A stretch of 64,000 nt of DNA from Akebia trifoliata (Eukaryota > Streptophyta > Magnoliopsida > Ranunculales > Lardizabalaceae): the NCBI GenBank assembly GCA_017979445.1, contig CM030705.1:10454679-10518678 (forward strand), read 5' to 3'. Of this stretch, positions 47,701 through 59,774 are shown in pieces. How positions within the stretch are numbered: the stretch's first letter is position 1; each line of letters opens with the position of its first letter. Under the pieces are notes generated by a model, which saw only the letters and a program-made list of their open reading frames with translations, had not been told where the DNA came from and searched no databases. The position numbers and the translations under genes are program-made.

Positions 47701-48955
47701 AATCATAGGCAGACTCGGACAACACTTGAGAGAATGACTATAATTATCACATAAAATGCACGGGATCCATAATTCTCTCCTAAACTACAAGATGATGCAA
47801 ATCTGCTTGAGGTTCGATATCTACTTTTTCTTAGCAAATACACTACGGACTTGCACAAAAAGTAGGAAGCAATTTACACATGCTTTATGAGTTTCTATAA
47901 GACTAGATAGCTTCTAACTGCTTCAAAGGGATAACTTGAGCCTCCAACCCAGTCCTCTGAAATCGAAATCTACCAGTTTAATCCCTAGATAAGAGGTGGT
48001 GCACGATACTGAGCAAATGCACTTTTAAATTATCTCTTCTTCTAAAATAGATGTAGTATATCCCCCTAGTACAGTAGGGTATAACGAGCAAGATCTCACT
48101 TAGGCACTGATTTTTATTAAGAAGTGCAATTGATGTAACTCAAGTTAGCTTTACCTATTGAACTTGATGAGACCTATAGTTGAGTCTTAATTAGATTTTA
48201 ATTATATTTGGCTTGTGTGAATTAATTTTCTAATAAGGCAAGAATTCAATGATGAAATCTAATTCTTATGTACAATCGGAAGTGTATAGTTAACTCATCC
48301 AAAGTCAATCCAGAAACCCACTCGCACGAGTTACATGGGGGTTTCGAGTCTTACCTCTCGTTCTAGATGGGCGATGATCAAGTCGAGTCGACTTGGACCA
48401 CCCACACCAAACTCGGTGTATGGATCCAAGGTATTGAAACAGTTACGTCCCACTGTCATCCTCCCTTAATTCTATTACAATTCGAACTCTCTTAGATTAA
48501 TTAAAATTAAATTCTAAAAATAAATTAAAATTTCTAAAATAAAATCAATTATAGTTCTATTATAAACAAAAAACTAAAAAGAAAAAAAAGGATATTGTCT
48601 CTTCATTAAAGAATTAGATTCAAGTGGTGGAATAAAACTTTCCAACCACATTGCTCCTTATCAAATCTTTTGGCTGAAAATAAAAGAAAAATCAACGTTA
48701 TAATTTCAGAAAAATTATGTGTTGATTGAGATTCATAAGTCTGAAGAAAGATTCTGTAATCTCGAGATTTTACCATGGTGCCCCAATTAATTAATGCGGC
48801 ATGGTAAGGTAAAATTCGTTCAAATTTTAGGATTTTATTCGTACTGACTTTATGAATCCAGTGGTATTTTTTTTCGAATTTTTCTGAAATAAAAATTTTG
48901 ATCAACAAAAAATCAAATTGGATTTTCAGATAAATGATGTTGGATTACACAGCTA
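44739..48955 (-). other. Non-coding interior of the LTR element
   Basis: Starts (plus strand) with the polypurine tract complement. T-runs at about 45318-45330, 45391-45400, 45429-45440 and 45825-45838. No recognisable polyprotein domain on either strand. Confidence 0.6.
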
Positions 48956-48973
48956 TCCCCGGTAGCAGCGCCA
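48956..48973 (-). promoter_or_regulatory. Primer-binding site, tRNA-Asp type
   Basis: On the minus strand TGGCGCTGCTACCGGGGA, three bases inside the 5' LTR. It matches 15 of 18 positions of the complement of the plant tRNA-Asp 3' end (TGGCGCCGTTGCCGGGGA). Confidence 0.85.
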
Positions 48974-48976
48974 ATT

Positions 48977-50261
48977 TGTTCAAACTGTGGATTATGATAA
49001 AATAAGAACAAAAGAAAAACCTTAACAAACAAGGATCGAACCACAGAGACAACGTTAATCTAGTAATCTTTTCACTTCAAATCCAATTCAATTTACACAA
49101 ACGATTAAAAACAGTTTCGAGAATAATTTATCTAAAACAAAAAACTAAAAGAAATGATTAAAATATGATGGAGAAATATAAATCAGTTGGATCTACTTTC
49201 ACAAGTTTTATCAATGATTTTTTATTTTATATTTATCTCGATCCACTAAACAAAGCTAATGTTTGTGGATCGGAAAATCAAACAATTATTTTAGAAGAAA
49301 GATTGAAGTATGCAATAAATTAAACCAAGATTATGGGATAGATATTAATTATTCTCTGTGACACATAGTTCATTTTGAACTTATCAAATAATGAACTATC
49401 AAAATTTTGAGAAATAATCAATAGTAAATCCAAAAATATCTACTTAACAACTATCACAATAAAATGATTAAGTAATAATGAGAACAATAAAAATACTAAT
49501 AAAGTCTTACTTCGACTTCCTTGATTGATCTAACAGATAAGTTAGCCGATGATCATTGCAAGAAAAATAAAACAAAGTAAACAAAGCATAATGTAAAAGA
49601 GATAAGAGAGATGAAAGAAAAAAAAAATTTATTGCTTTTTTAACTTCAAAATTGACAAAGGTTCTTTGATTACAACTCTTTCAAAAACTAAGAACAAAAC
49701 ATAAAATAAAAACTATTATTCTTCTAATTCTCTAGATGTACAGAGCACCCTATTTTATAGATATCCTTTTAAGTTATGGTTTTGTCTCCTATTTACAGAT
49801 AGTAGATTAGGATTTCTAAGAGAATTATGATTTTTAAGATTTCAGATACTTTTCAAAATTACAATAACTCAAAACCCTATTTCAATACGAATGGAATTCA
49901 GTCGCAAATCTTCTATGTGAATCTCGAGGTTTGACTCATTGATATTATTATTGTGCCCACGTTGATCAAGGTGTTCCGATAAAATTTGGCCTAATTGACT
50001 TGAATTTTGGTCATTAATCTTGTTTCAGATCTTGGATCACAGTGGTAACTTCAGATTTTTCTAATTCGCTTTGAAACTTTGTGAATTTTTTCTATTACAT
50101 GTAAATAATAGTAATTAATTTCAAAATACATTATTTAATGGAAATCAATGATAAATATGGACTAACCATGCATTATGTCTAATGAGGGTATCTAATGTGC
50201 AATTTATCCCTAAAGTTCAAGTAATAAAGGCTCTAGAAACCACTTTTCTAGACCCAGATAA
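48977..50261 (-). repeat. 5' LTR of the minus-strand retrotransposon
   Basis: Plus-strand edges TGTTCAAACTG and about CCCAGATA. The outer edge has changed from the expected CCTGATCA, so it is accurate only to a few bases. Confidence 0.88.
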
Positions 50262-51346
50262 GAAATAAGGTGATTAGTATAGATCATAAAATTGATCGGA
50301 TTTTATCCAAAATTCGAGTGAGCCGAATCTAGCGGGTTTGGGCCCTTGGATTAGATCCAAAGAAAAATATGGGTTGATGTCCCTTAACCCAAGTTGGATC
50401 TAGGTCAAATACAGATCTATCCCTATATCCACCTAGATATGAATGATATATTCCGGCTACTGAACTCTTAAATTTAAAATTAAAATTTAACGATGGAAAA
50501 TAACTTTTTATAAGTTTTATTTCTTCAAAATTTATAGAATTTCATCCTCTACATCCATGTGACATCAAATCATGTTTTTGGATGCTATAAAGTGATCTCA
50601 ACAACCTTTACTAAGATTGGAAATCTTTCTAAGTTAGTAAGGCCAGACTTACTCTAAATCTTAATATACCGTTTCATCCCAAAAATCGAATTGACTCGCT
50701 TAGTCATCCTGTATATTAATCGTTTAACTCAATTTCATTACTTATTAAATGAATTTATATTGAATAATTATAATTTATAATGAAATGAAGTGATAAGAAA
50801 ATATTTAATTATATTAATTTAATATAATAAATATTTAAAATTAAAACTAAAGCTAATTATTTGTATAAAAAAAAAAATACATAAAACCAAGTTGACTCGA
50901 TTGAATCATAACTAATCTTAGCAAAATACAAGAGTTGTCGTTTTTTTACAACCCTTAGGCTGATTTCCTAGATAAACTAAACATTAGAGTTTATTTGAGG
51001 AGTTATAACAAACTCCACCGATTCCAACTCCAACTATTATTCCTACCCCAACTCCAATTCCGATTTGACTCTCACTTCTAAACACACCCTAATAGTAAAA
51101 TTCCTTTTATAAAGATCATTTTGCCTTTTTAAAAATGTTATTCTTTTTATAAACACAAATATTTAAAAAAAAATGAGTTCAATGAATGCCGAGGTAGGGG
51201 GCATTTTAATTATTTTTATGTTTTATAATAAAAAATAACAAAAATATAAGAGGGTAAAATAGTAGAATAATACCTAAATTTTAACCTTGTCATTGAAATG
51301 GGAGGTAAGCGCAACTATCAAAATGTTGGGAGTTTAAATTCTAATT
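50262..51346. other. Right-hand remnants of the nested MITEs
   Basis: 50290-50460 is the inverse of the MITE remnant at 41625-41770; 50990-51089 is the right arm of the PIF-like element. No gene. Confidence 0.5.
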
Positions 51347-51905
51347 ATGCCAAACTATTGGAGTCAAAGTGTAATTTACCCAATAATAAAATAACATCTA
51401 AATTTTAACCCATATCAGTGAAAGAAGAGGTGAGTGCAATTATAAAAATGTCAGGAAGTCAAAATAGAATTAAGCCAAATTATAGGGGGTCAAAAGGTAA
51501 CTTTGCAATGGTAAAATAACATCTAAATTTTAACCCGGTCAGTTAAAAGGTAAGTCTAATTATCAGAATAAATTTTTTTTTTTTTTTGATAACCGGGTAT
51601 CCCTCTAGATAGCGGACTGGGCTTGTATTTGGACTTTGCCTAGTCCATAGATTATGGTCTTGTCCAAGGACAAGTCCCTGGGCACGTGCAACGTCCGCAC
51701 ATCACACACACTAGGTAAGTGAGGGTACACCCTCGTGAGTGGCCCCTGAGGATTTAATGCTCATATTAGGAATCAAATTCACGACCTATGAACACTAATT
51801 GCTCATCAGCCAAAATTGCCATTGAGCCAACCCCTAAGGGTTTAATTATCAAAATGTTGGGGAGTCAAAATAGAATTATGCCATACTATAGGGGGATCAC
51901 CGTAA
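51347..51905. repeat. Three tandem copies of an about 120-bp element terminus, one split by a SINE
   Basis: The sequence ATGCCAAACTATTGGAGTCAAAG with following AAATAACATCTAAATTTTAACCC recurs at about 51347, 51470 and (after the SINE) 51871, each with an AATTATCAAAATGTYRGGAG-like stretch in front. They are tandem versions of the right terminus of the outer element. Confidence 0.65.
51570..51842 (-). mobile_element. tRNA-derived SINE, copy 2, with target duplication
   Basis: The T-run at about 51573-51587 is the A-tail. On the minus strand the 5' head reads GGGGTTGGCTCAATGGCAAT (A-box) and GTCGTGAATTTGATTCC (B-box). A 13-bp target duplication flanks it: TAATTATCAGAAT at 51557-51569 and TAATTATCAAAAT at 51843-51855. 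It interrupts the tandem repeat described for 51347-51905. Confidence 0.8.
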
Positions 51906-53123
51906 ATATAAATCAAGGGTTATCTAAAAAAGGTTGATGACCATGGATAGAAGATTTCATATTACTGGGAGAAAAATCAAGGGTATTAGGATATTGATTT
52001 AATATCAGGTCACTTAAGTCATTTTCCATTAAACTTCGAGTATAAACTGAGGTTAAGGACGTATTTCAAATGTTAGAAAGATGCTGTGGTAGGGTGTACT
52101 TACAAATTTATTCCCAAAACACTAAATTACTTGGGAACTAGGGCACTTATTACGAACCCAGCCTGTAACATTGGTGGGCCACCGACATTTCCAATTTATT
52201 GGCTCGATGACCTATTATAACAGGTCCATTGGTCGGCAAAGTTTGTCTCCACAGATTAGTCCAGTTGGTGGGGACTAAAAGGAGTACAGTTGCAGGAACC
52301 CTACCATGTGGTTTCAGTCCAGTTGACCTCTCAGTGGTGTTGTCTAGATTTTAACATTTACTTTTTAAGAACCACAACAGAAATACTCCCTAGAAATGTA
52401 TTTGATGAATAAATTTCTTTCTTTCCATTAATCCTTAGAAACAATTTCATACTCTTTGTTTTTTTTCCTCTATTTAATGAAAAGGATTAGTTGATGAATA
52501 TCTATATCTCTCTACTTTTCTAAAACTTTAAATTAATCCTAGTGTTCTATCATATTCTCTAAAACTATTATTACACGCATGAGCGTGTGCTCGTGGCAGG
52601 ACATTGTGACGAGTCCCAATACTGATATCATGTCTAAATCATTATTTATTTTGATTGTCATTTATATTATGATTTAAAAAATTAAGTATTTTTTATATTT
52701 TAAAGATAGAGCCGTGATAATTTGACTCGAAAAAAGTCACACGAAATTCACTAGGTGACGTGGCATGTGCACATAATTATAGATCTTTTTTATGGGAACA
52801 AGTGGTTTGACATTAAAATTAGAATTCCAAAAATACCCTTATCTTAACATTTAAACTTAAAATAGTGAAAGTCAATTTTGTAAAAAATTTAGAAAATTTC
52901 CATCACACATCCCTAAAATTACATTGATTAGTTTTCAAATTTACAAAAAATTTCATGTAATCCTTAAAACCACTCTTTAATTAATTTTTAAATTATAAAT
53001 AAGCCTTTCAAATAAATGTGTGTTTGCACATGTCACCTTCTAGTGGAATATAACTTAAATGTTCTCCATCTTCAACCTATAACAAAAATACCTTGAGACC
53101 CCTTAAATTTCTTGCATGCTACT
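51906..53123. other. No gene seen
   Basis: AT-rich. Around 52560-52760 paired GACGAGTC and GTGACGTGGC words hint at a decayed foldback element. Confidence 0.35.
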
Positions 53124-53534
53124 CAGGGCGGAACTAGTAAGGAGCTGGTGGGGGCAATTGCACCCAAAGAACTTTGACACACCCCTATATTTTCAACTAA
53201 TTACATGTCCAATTTGTCCCCACTCCCTCACCTCTCTCCAATTTTTGCCCCCATACCCTCACCTCTCTCCCCATTTGCGCCCCCCCCCCCCCCCCCCTAC
53301 TCCCTCACCTCTCTCCAATTTTTGCCCCCACACCCTCACCTCTCTCCCCATTTAATGATATTGTCTCTAAACCGTGCCTTCTCATATATTAATTGAAAAT
53401 GACCTAAATATCTTTTTCTTCAATTTCTAATAAAAAATCTTTGAATTTTTCTATAAAACCATTTGTCTTCAAGTTCAACTATACAACTAACCGTAGTTTG
53501 CCCCCACTACCAGAAAATCCTGGCTCCACCCTTG
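53124..53534. mobile_element. hAT-type MITE (same family), 411 bp
   Basis: The ends CAGGGCGGAAC and GGCTCCACCCTTG are flanked by ATGCTACT and ATGCTATT (53116-53123, 53535-53542; 7 of 8 match). The interior has tandem CTCACCTCTCTCCAATTTTT units and a run of 18 C at 53280-53297. Confidence 0.9.
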
Positions 53535-53542
53535 ATGCTATT

Positions 53543-54996
53543 ATTTGTGAAAACCAAATTCCCTTGAGATTTCATCAAGGGTTCCAACATATTGATATCT
53601 TGGCACCCCTAATTCAAATCTAAATCCGATGAAAATATAGCACACCAATAATCAATCAAAACTAAAACTAAAGGTGAGATTGAAAATGTTGAAAATTTTA
53701 ATTCATTCAACTTAATCTTCAATTCATCATTATCTATTATTGGGCCTCGACCTCTCTATTTCTTTTCTTCTTTGCTTTGTTTTTATTTTTAATCATTCTA
53801 TTCAACTTTAAAGAGATTATATCTAATTTGAACTGCAAGAACAAGTTAGGATTTTTTAGGTCAATGATTGATTTTGAAAATTTTGGATAAAAAATATCAA
53901 GGTTTTTACTGGGGATTAGAAAAGATTGAATATATATAAAAGAATTTTTAAATATAAATAATATTAATTAGTTTGAATTCTCACATCAACAATTCTCATT
54001 CTCCCTAATTATAATATTAAAAATTGAATTACGATTTACGAAATCAGCATTTCTAAATTCTAGATAAGCACTTTTTGTGGACGCACTGCTTTGGCGTTAT
54101 TTTTAAAGATTGGTAGGTATAAAATTGTTGCGTGGGTTTTCTAGATACTTTTAAAATTAGGGGACACCAATTTGTTAGTTGTTGCGAGAAATGGCAGAAA
54201 ATGTTAAAATTTACTTTTTAATTGATTGACGAATGAGGCTAGAGAGTTTGATTCAATGGAACTATATAATAAATCTGTTGTTTCATGAAAAAGATTAGTG
54301 GGACCTCTCTCTACATGGGTAGCCAAAAATAGACTAAATCAAGTAAGATAGGTTGTGAGACCCCACGGCCTAGTATTTTCACACGAAGACAGAATTAATT
54401 AAATAAAGGTTTTCGTCTCTCTGTCTATCTCTTTTGTGGGTAACGTTCAATGCATCTCTATTAATTAAACTGATATTTCATCGTATATACGACCTATATG
54501 ACATTTTCATATATAGTGTCTTAGTTGTCCGAATGTGACGACTTCCCTTGTCACAGTCCTCTCTTATATATTTCTTGAATGAGATTTTTTATTTGTAAAA
54601 ATGTCAATCTAGAATCTCACAAAATTCTAAATGATTCTAAATAAACCGTAAAAAGTAAAATGAATATTAATTTCTATTTCATAGCAAAAATGTCATTTTC
54701 TCTTTTTTCTACCTTTTTACTCTACATATTTGTCAAAATCCAAATGAGAGGGTGTAAATGTAATTTGAATATAAATTAAAAGAAGGGTATAACTAATTTC
54801 AATATAAAGTTAAAAAAAATTGTTTTTTAAGTACGAAAATTGTAAAGATATTGTTCATTTTATTTGTTAGTTTTTTTTTGGTAAAAAAAACATTTTTGAA
54901 AATGATAAATTACCAATTTCGAAATTAATTTAAATAGAGTACCATTTTGATAAATTTTCAATTTTCAATGCATGTTTTGGTAAATTAGGCTTCATC
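53543..54996. other. No gene seen
   Basis: AT-rich without recognisable features. Confidence 0.4.
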
Positions 54997-55013
54997 AATA
55001 GACATGGGTTAGT

Positions 55014-55202
55014 ACCTACTCATGAGCTGTCTAAGTGGTAAGGGCGAGCACGTGAAGTACGTACGTTACAGGTTCGATTCTCCTCTTGGGTTTTTCTTAT
55101 GATTTAACTAAGGGATCATAGCGGTGGGTTGCTGTGGTAGTCCTCCCTGAGATTAGTCGTGGTGCGCGGAAGCTGGCCTGGACACTTGGTTAGCAAAAAA
55201 AA
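55014..55202 (+). mobile_element. Complete tRNA-derived SINE with 17-bp target duplication
   Basis: The head has an A-box region (CTAAGTGGTAAGGGCG, about 55031) and a B-box GGTTCGATTC (55071-55080), as in RNA polymerase III promoters of tRNA-like SINEs. The 3' part has GTGGTGCGCGGAAGCTGGCC and TGGACAC, a tail shared by several angiosperm SINE families, then TTAGC and an A-tail. Target duplications AATAGACATGGGTTAGT (54997-55013) and AATAGACGTGGGTTAGT (55203-55219) differ at one base. The element is 189 bp. Confidence 0.92.
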
Positions 55203-55500
55203 AATAGACGTGGGTTAGTTTGATTGGTCCACTAATTTATTTTTAAAATCTTGGATTAATTTTTTTATGAATAATTTTATTTTTTTCCATTAGAGCTTTT
55301 CTAGCTTCAAACAAGGTTTGAGGTTATGTTCTTTTTGGGATTAATACAGGTTCTTCAAGAGTTTTTTTTTTTTGAGAATCCTTAATGAGAAGAATTCTCC
55401 CGTCTCAATTGTTAGTTTGACGGAGAACCTCATTCAATGTGTTCTATGCATATCTCTATGGGAAATGCGTAGATGTGATTCCATGATGTATTTAGATTCG

Positions 55501-55650
55501 TGTTGGAGTGACTTTAGTGGGGGTCATCTTGACGTGGTGGCGGACGCATGTTCATAGATGCATTTTACTCGTATTTAGAAGAAAATGCACTTTTGGGCAT
55601 GTGCGCGCCATCATATCAAAATGCCCCCCCACTGAGGTTACTCTAGCATT
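55501..55650. mobile_element. Foldback MITE
   Basis: TGTTGGAGTGACTTTAGTGG and GGGTCATCTTGACG pair with ATCAAAATGCCCCCCC and ACTGAGGTTACTCTAGCA. The arm pattern follows 55674-55851 and 4583-4724. Confidence 0.75.
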
Positions 55651-55673
55651 AATCATATATTTATTATGGATAA

Positions 55674-55851
55674 TGCTAACGTGACCTCAAATTAAGATTG
55701 ACCTCATCTCGCACTTTCTTGTTGTGGAGGTGTGTACATAATCATAAATGCTTTTTATCGTATCTCAATGAACAACATCTATGGTTCCTACACACTTACA
55801 CATCAGGAAATTGCGAAATGAGGTCCATCTTGAGGTCACTCTAACACGAGT
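55674..55851. mobile_element. Foldback MITE
   Basis: TGCTAACGTGACCTCAA and GATTGACCTCATCTCGCA pair with TGCGAAATGAGGTCCATC and TTGAGGTCACTCTAACA. Centre CATAAATGCTTTTTATCGTA. Confidence 0.8.
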
Positions 55852-56337
55852 CATTTATTATACTTGGAATTTTCTAATCTTGTTCTAGGCTCTTCATCAA
55901 ACATATGGCTTAGATAGCAAAACTCATTACAACTGTCAAAAGATCTACCATCAATGTGATATATACGTGGCAAATAGAAAAGGTTAGAAAATGTAGTGTA
56001 ATGTGAATGTAGTGTGAACATGCAGTGTGAACTGCATTTCAAAATATAAGAATTTTGTTTTTCTAGCCCCCACACTTGAACAACTAAGAAGAAAATATGA
56101 CGGTCTATGTTTACTTATCCGATATGAGATTAAATATTAGAGAGAAAACAAGATTGCTTTACAGTTTGAAACAGTTAAAGTTCCAATAAAAAATATATAT
56201 TTTCAATCAAAATCATTCGATTAAAAAGATCAAAAAGATAATTGATTCATGTCTCTATCAAAGAAGAGTGCTAATCCACCAAAATTATTTTGAAATACAA
56301 TTTATATTAATATAAATCCAAGTTAATCTTGAAAATT

Positions 56338-56464
56338 CAAGCTAACTCATCTAAGTGATTAAATAAGCTTGGATTATTAGTTATAAGTTCAAACCTTGAT
56401 AGATCGGGAGTGTTAGTGCGTCTCTTTCAACATAAATCCTCTCAACCCCCCCCCCCCCCCCCCC
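56338..56464 (+). mobile_element. Possible tRNA-derived SINE head next to a C run
   Basis: AAGCTAACTCATCTAAGTGA and TTATAAGTTCAAACCTTG resemble A- and B-boxes; the segment runs into 19 C at 56446-56464. No A-tail or target duplication was found. Confidence 0.35.
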
Positions 56465-59400
56465 TCTTAAAAAAATCAGAAATTATACAGAATCAAAAGG
56501 AATTGGAATCTTAATAAAGAATGATCCCAAAGAGGAATAAAGAAAAGATCTTGATTAAATATATTTTTAATCAAAATTAACATTTTAAATTGAATAAGGA
56601 TCAAATTAATAATCAAATCTTAGGAAGAAGGGGATTCTAAGATTTCTCTATAGATACAAGAATTGAGACACAAAAATATGTCTTTCACCCTTACACTATC
56701 CTTGTTTTATTATTTACTGATATATATATATCAGAAGATAATGAAAGTTTTTTTTTTTGTTTAGCATCTATAAGGATGATTCCAAAATCATTCCATTGGT
56801 TTATTCTAACCTTCCTGACTGTTCAAATCTTTTAATGTTGTCACGTATATAGACGGATTCCTGAAGCTTCTAATCTACTTTTGCGCTTTGATAGGGATCC
56901 GAAGTTTCAGCTTAACTTTTCTTTAATATGAATTTTTTTTTTTCGTTTGGTGGGGGCACTACAATAATATCCTATTGGGTCCCACATACACACATTGTAA
57001 GAGTTTTAAACGAAAAAAGCGTGTACAAATAGATCCCATCCCATGACCTAGCTAATCGTGTAGCATGAAAGCACTCATACATCATTAATTAATCCCATTT
57101 GATTGATCTGACAGTTGGGTTCCAGTGGATATAGCTGTTTAACTAATATCTGACTCGAAAGAAAATTGAAACTCATAATTTTATTTTTAACATAGTAGGC
57201 TTCTATTCTAGGTAGTCTGATTTCGGACATGAATTGATAGGAGCCCATAGGCACGAAGGATATTTGTTCCTTTTACCCAATAACTAAGGAGATCTGAAAT
57301 CGATTATTCCAATTTCAAGTCTATTTGTTTAAGTTCCAAAATTGGAATTGATTGTAATTAGGGTTGTTGTATGTAATTAGTTTCATTTCAATAAACAAAA
57401 GATATCGACACTCCTAGCTCAAGTACTCGCAAGGGTTATCACTATATATATATATATATACGTATGAGTTTTTAGTGCTAATTGTGAGAATATGTACTTG
57501 GCCTCTTGTGTAATTTGAACTATCATTGGGGCCTAGAGAATCATATAATAATTTTATTTTTTTTACTTTAATAAACATAAAGTACTATACATATTATTAG
57601 ATAAAAAAGTTGTATATCTTCTTTCTCGCATATTATGATATGCTTAGCAAAAAAATAAAAATAAATGTATAATGGTATACTAATAATCCACAAAATTAAT
57701 TAACACGAAAAGCTACACTTGGCACCCAAAATTTGAGGATTATAATCCAGGGTTTGCTTAAGAGAGGAAATTAAATAATAAAACAAATTGCTAATATGAC
57801 ATAACTTAGCATCCATGCAAACTAAACAAATCCATAATTTGGCTAAATCTGCTATTGTTGGTGTCTGTTTTTTTTTTTTTTTGGTAAGCTTAGGGGTCCA
57901 GATATGCTGAAATAATGTAAATTCTAGTATTATTTTTGGGTGGAACCAATGCGTGGACGTATATGTTTACTACTTGCCGATGCACTAATTAATAACTCTA
58001 ATGCGCGTTTTGCGCTAATTCACATGCTAAGCTAGATATATAAAACTGATTAATTTTGTTTTTGTCTGAACTGATGAGCTGTGATTATAAGATCCCCTAA
58101 TCCAAGTCCAACAGAGGCTAATGTAGGCTGAGGGATTAGTTTATCCACCTCCATTAATGTTAGCAAGAGAACAACATCTTGAACCTTGAAACCATCCATT
58201 TCTCAACATCTCTAGCTGATAATGACACCACCACCTGTATTTTTTGCACAGATATGGTCAAATCATCCTAAATTCAAAGATTAAATTGGTGAAAGGGAAT
58301 CACAATTTATCCCTTTCATGATTCTTATCAACAAATTGTCTTTCTTAAAATCCCTTAGATTTTGGTCAAGATTCAGATTTTCCCCCATTTATTTTATTTT
58401 CTTCTAAGGTGATAGATTATAAAAAAGTACGTTAATTAAAACTTATCGTGTTGCACATTGGGTCAGGGCATGCCACCTTAGGGATTAGTCCCATTCCAAA
58501 AAATTGTGTGGGAAAACCCTACGATAGCAATTCCATAATTCAATATTTTCTTTAACTTAATCATTCGCCCACATAACAAAAACAAAGTGTATACGTGACA
58601 AGGGGCCCTAAAAATGCAACTTGCTTTGTAACATGTCATGTCTTTTACTTCTTTGATTAAATCTTTATGCAGAGAATAAAACATTAACAACGATAAAGCC
58701 TTATCTCAAAGATTTAGGGTTAGTTAAACAAATCTTGATCCTCCATTCCATTTTGTCCGCAAGATTTAATTTTGCTACCTTGGAGAAAATTTCGAGAAAA
58801 TAGAATTAAAATTCTAAAACACCTTCTTAAAGGCTCAATAAAGTTAAAAAAAAAAAAAAACTTATTGGCAAATAAGTGCTTCTAGCTATTTCAGTTCTAA
58901 CATTTTCGAAGAGTGTTGATGTCAGTTCTTAGAATAATAGATAGAGAAAGAAAAATCAAGTATTTATTATTTTTTTGCTAATCAAGTGAAGATTTTTTTT
59001 ATAAAGCAAAGAAAAAAGGGGGGGCCATTATAAAGGAAGATTTTTTTTTTTGCTAGTTCTTGATCTTACTTGGGCCCTTCGATCAACACTAAATCTAGAT
59101 TGAGAAGACGTATAATATGTTTTTGCTTAGGTTTTAATAGTGCCTGTGTGTCCTTGATTTGGATTTTTACTGATTTAGAGGCCATTTTGTCTCGTAGGGG
59201 TATGCTCCCTTGCCTTTGTAAATCACTTTTATTATTTATTTAATCCTTTTGCTAGCTTAGCGAAAAATATTTTTAAGTTAGCCAAGGAAAACAGATCTTT
59301 CGTCGAAAAGTGAAAAATGATTCTCCTTAGAAGGAAACACATGACCTGTACACACCCACCTTTACCTTATTTTCTATTGAATAGACTTTTTTTCCCTCTA

Positions 59401-59774
59401 CGCGTTAGAGAATAAGGTGCATCAAATAAAGATTTATGATCGAGATACATATTAGGATGATATATTTAATAATATCAATTACATGAAGGATGTGATGGAA
59501 AATTATATATTTAGTATACCAATTTGTATTCATTAGAAAGTATCACCATTGAGGATTTTTAAATTCCAATATATGGAGTGATTTAGGATGATTACATCAA
59601 TTAAGATAGAAAAGGTAAGCCTGATATAAAGATCATAACTAATCTAAATCACTCTTAATAATTAAATTTAAATATATATCCTAATCATCAATACTTTCTA
59701 ATATGGGAAATACTAATTAATATTATTTTAGGCATCAAAATGGTAAGAAGGATCCTATACACTTCGAAAAGAGT
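56465..59774. other. No gene seen
   Basis: AT-rich with a T-run at 57868-57882, a TA run at about 57443-57460, A-runs at about 58847-58860 and T-runs near 59041. A reverse-strand open frame of 70 codons at 58478-58690 has no domain. Confidence 0.4.

Larger units (their letters stand above)
43455..50261 (-). mobile_element. LTR retrotransposon on the minus strand, no coding capacity
   Basis: Two direct repeats of about 1.28 kb flank a 4.24 kb interior. Read on the minus strand, the order is 5' LTR (48977-50261), primer-binding site (48956-48973), interior, polypurine tract GGTTTGGGGG (44741-44750), 3' LTR (43455-44738). The LTRs differ at roughly one base in ten over the first 300 bases by eye, so the insertion is old. 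The interior has no frame over about 100 codons, and no gag, protease, reverse transcriptase or integrase motif was recognised. It is either decayed beyond recognition or a large non-coding derivative. The tRNA-Asp-type primer site is one used by several Ty3/gypsy lineages such as Athila, but lineage is not proven. A target duplication was not found. Confidence 0.88.
42866..51089. mobile_element. PIF/Harbinger-like element split by later insertions
   Basis: GGGTGTGTTTGGAAATAGGA at the left is the inverse of the right end (CACTTCTAAACACACCC), and TAA flanks both ends (42863-42865, 51090-51092). Inner stretches rich in GGAGTTGGAGTTACAATTCC and CCAACTCCAACT also pair. The original MITE is now separated by a hAT MITE and a complete LTR retrotransposon. 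Confidence 0.65.
42742..51381. mobile_element. Outer inverted terminal pair of a nested element complex
   Basis: AGGGTAAATTACACTTTGAC at 42741-42760, followed by TTTGGCATAATTC, is inverted at 51348-51381 (GAATT... TATGCCAAACTATTGG, GTCAAAGTGTAATTTACCC). The pair encloses the PIF-like pair and the LTR element. No clear target duplication was read. The right terminus is repeated in tandem downstream (to about 51905). Confidence 0.55.

Noticed and set aside
43455..50261. Possible segmental direct duplication of ordinary DNA
   Set aside because: The presence of a primer-binding site next to one copy and a polypurine tract next to the other shows that the repeats are LTRs.
42742..51381. A giant 8.6 kb palindrome-like structure
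   Set aside because: Only the outer MITE arms are inverted; the interior is a directly repeated LTR element, so nesting explains it better.
53116..53396. Proline-rich open frames
   Set aside because: They come from C-rich tandem CTCACCTCTCTCC units inside a hAT MITE; the same happens at 63580-63914.
55017..55085. A functional tRNA gene
   Set aside because: A- and B-boxes are present but the sequence does not form an acceptor stem, and it is part of a SINE with target duplications.
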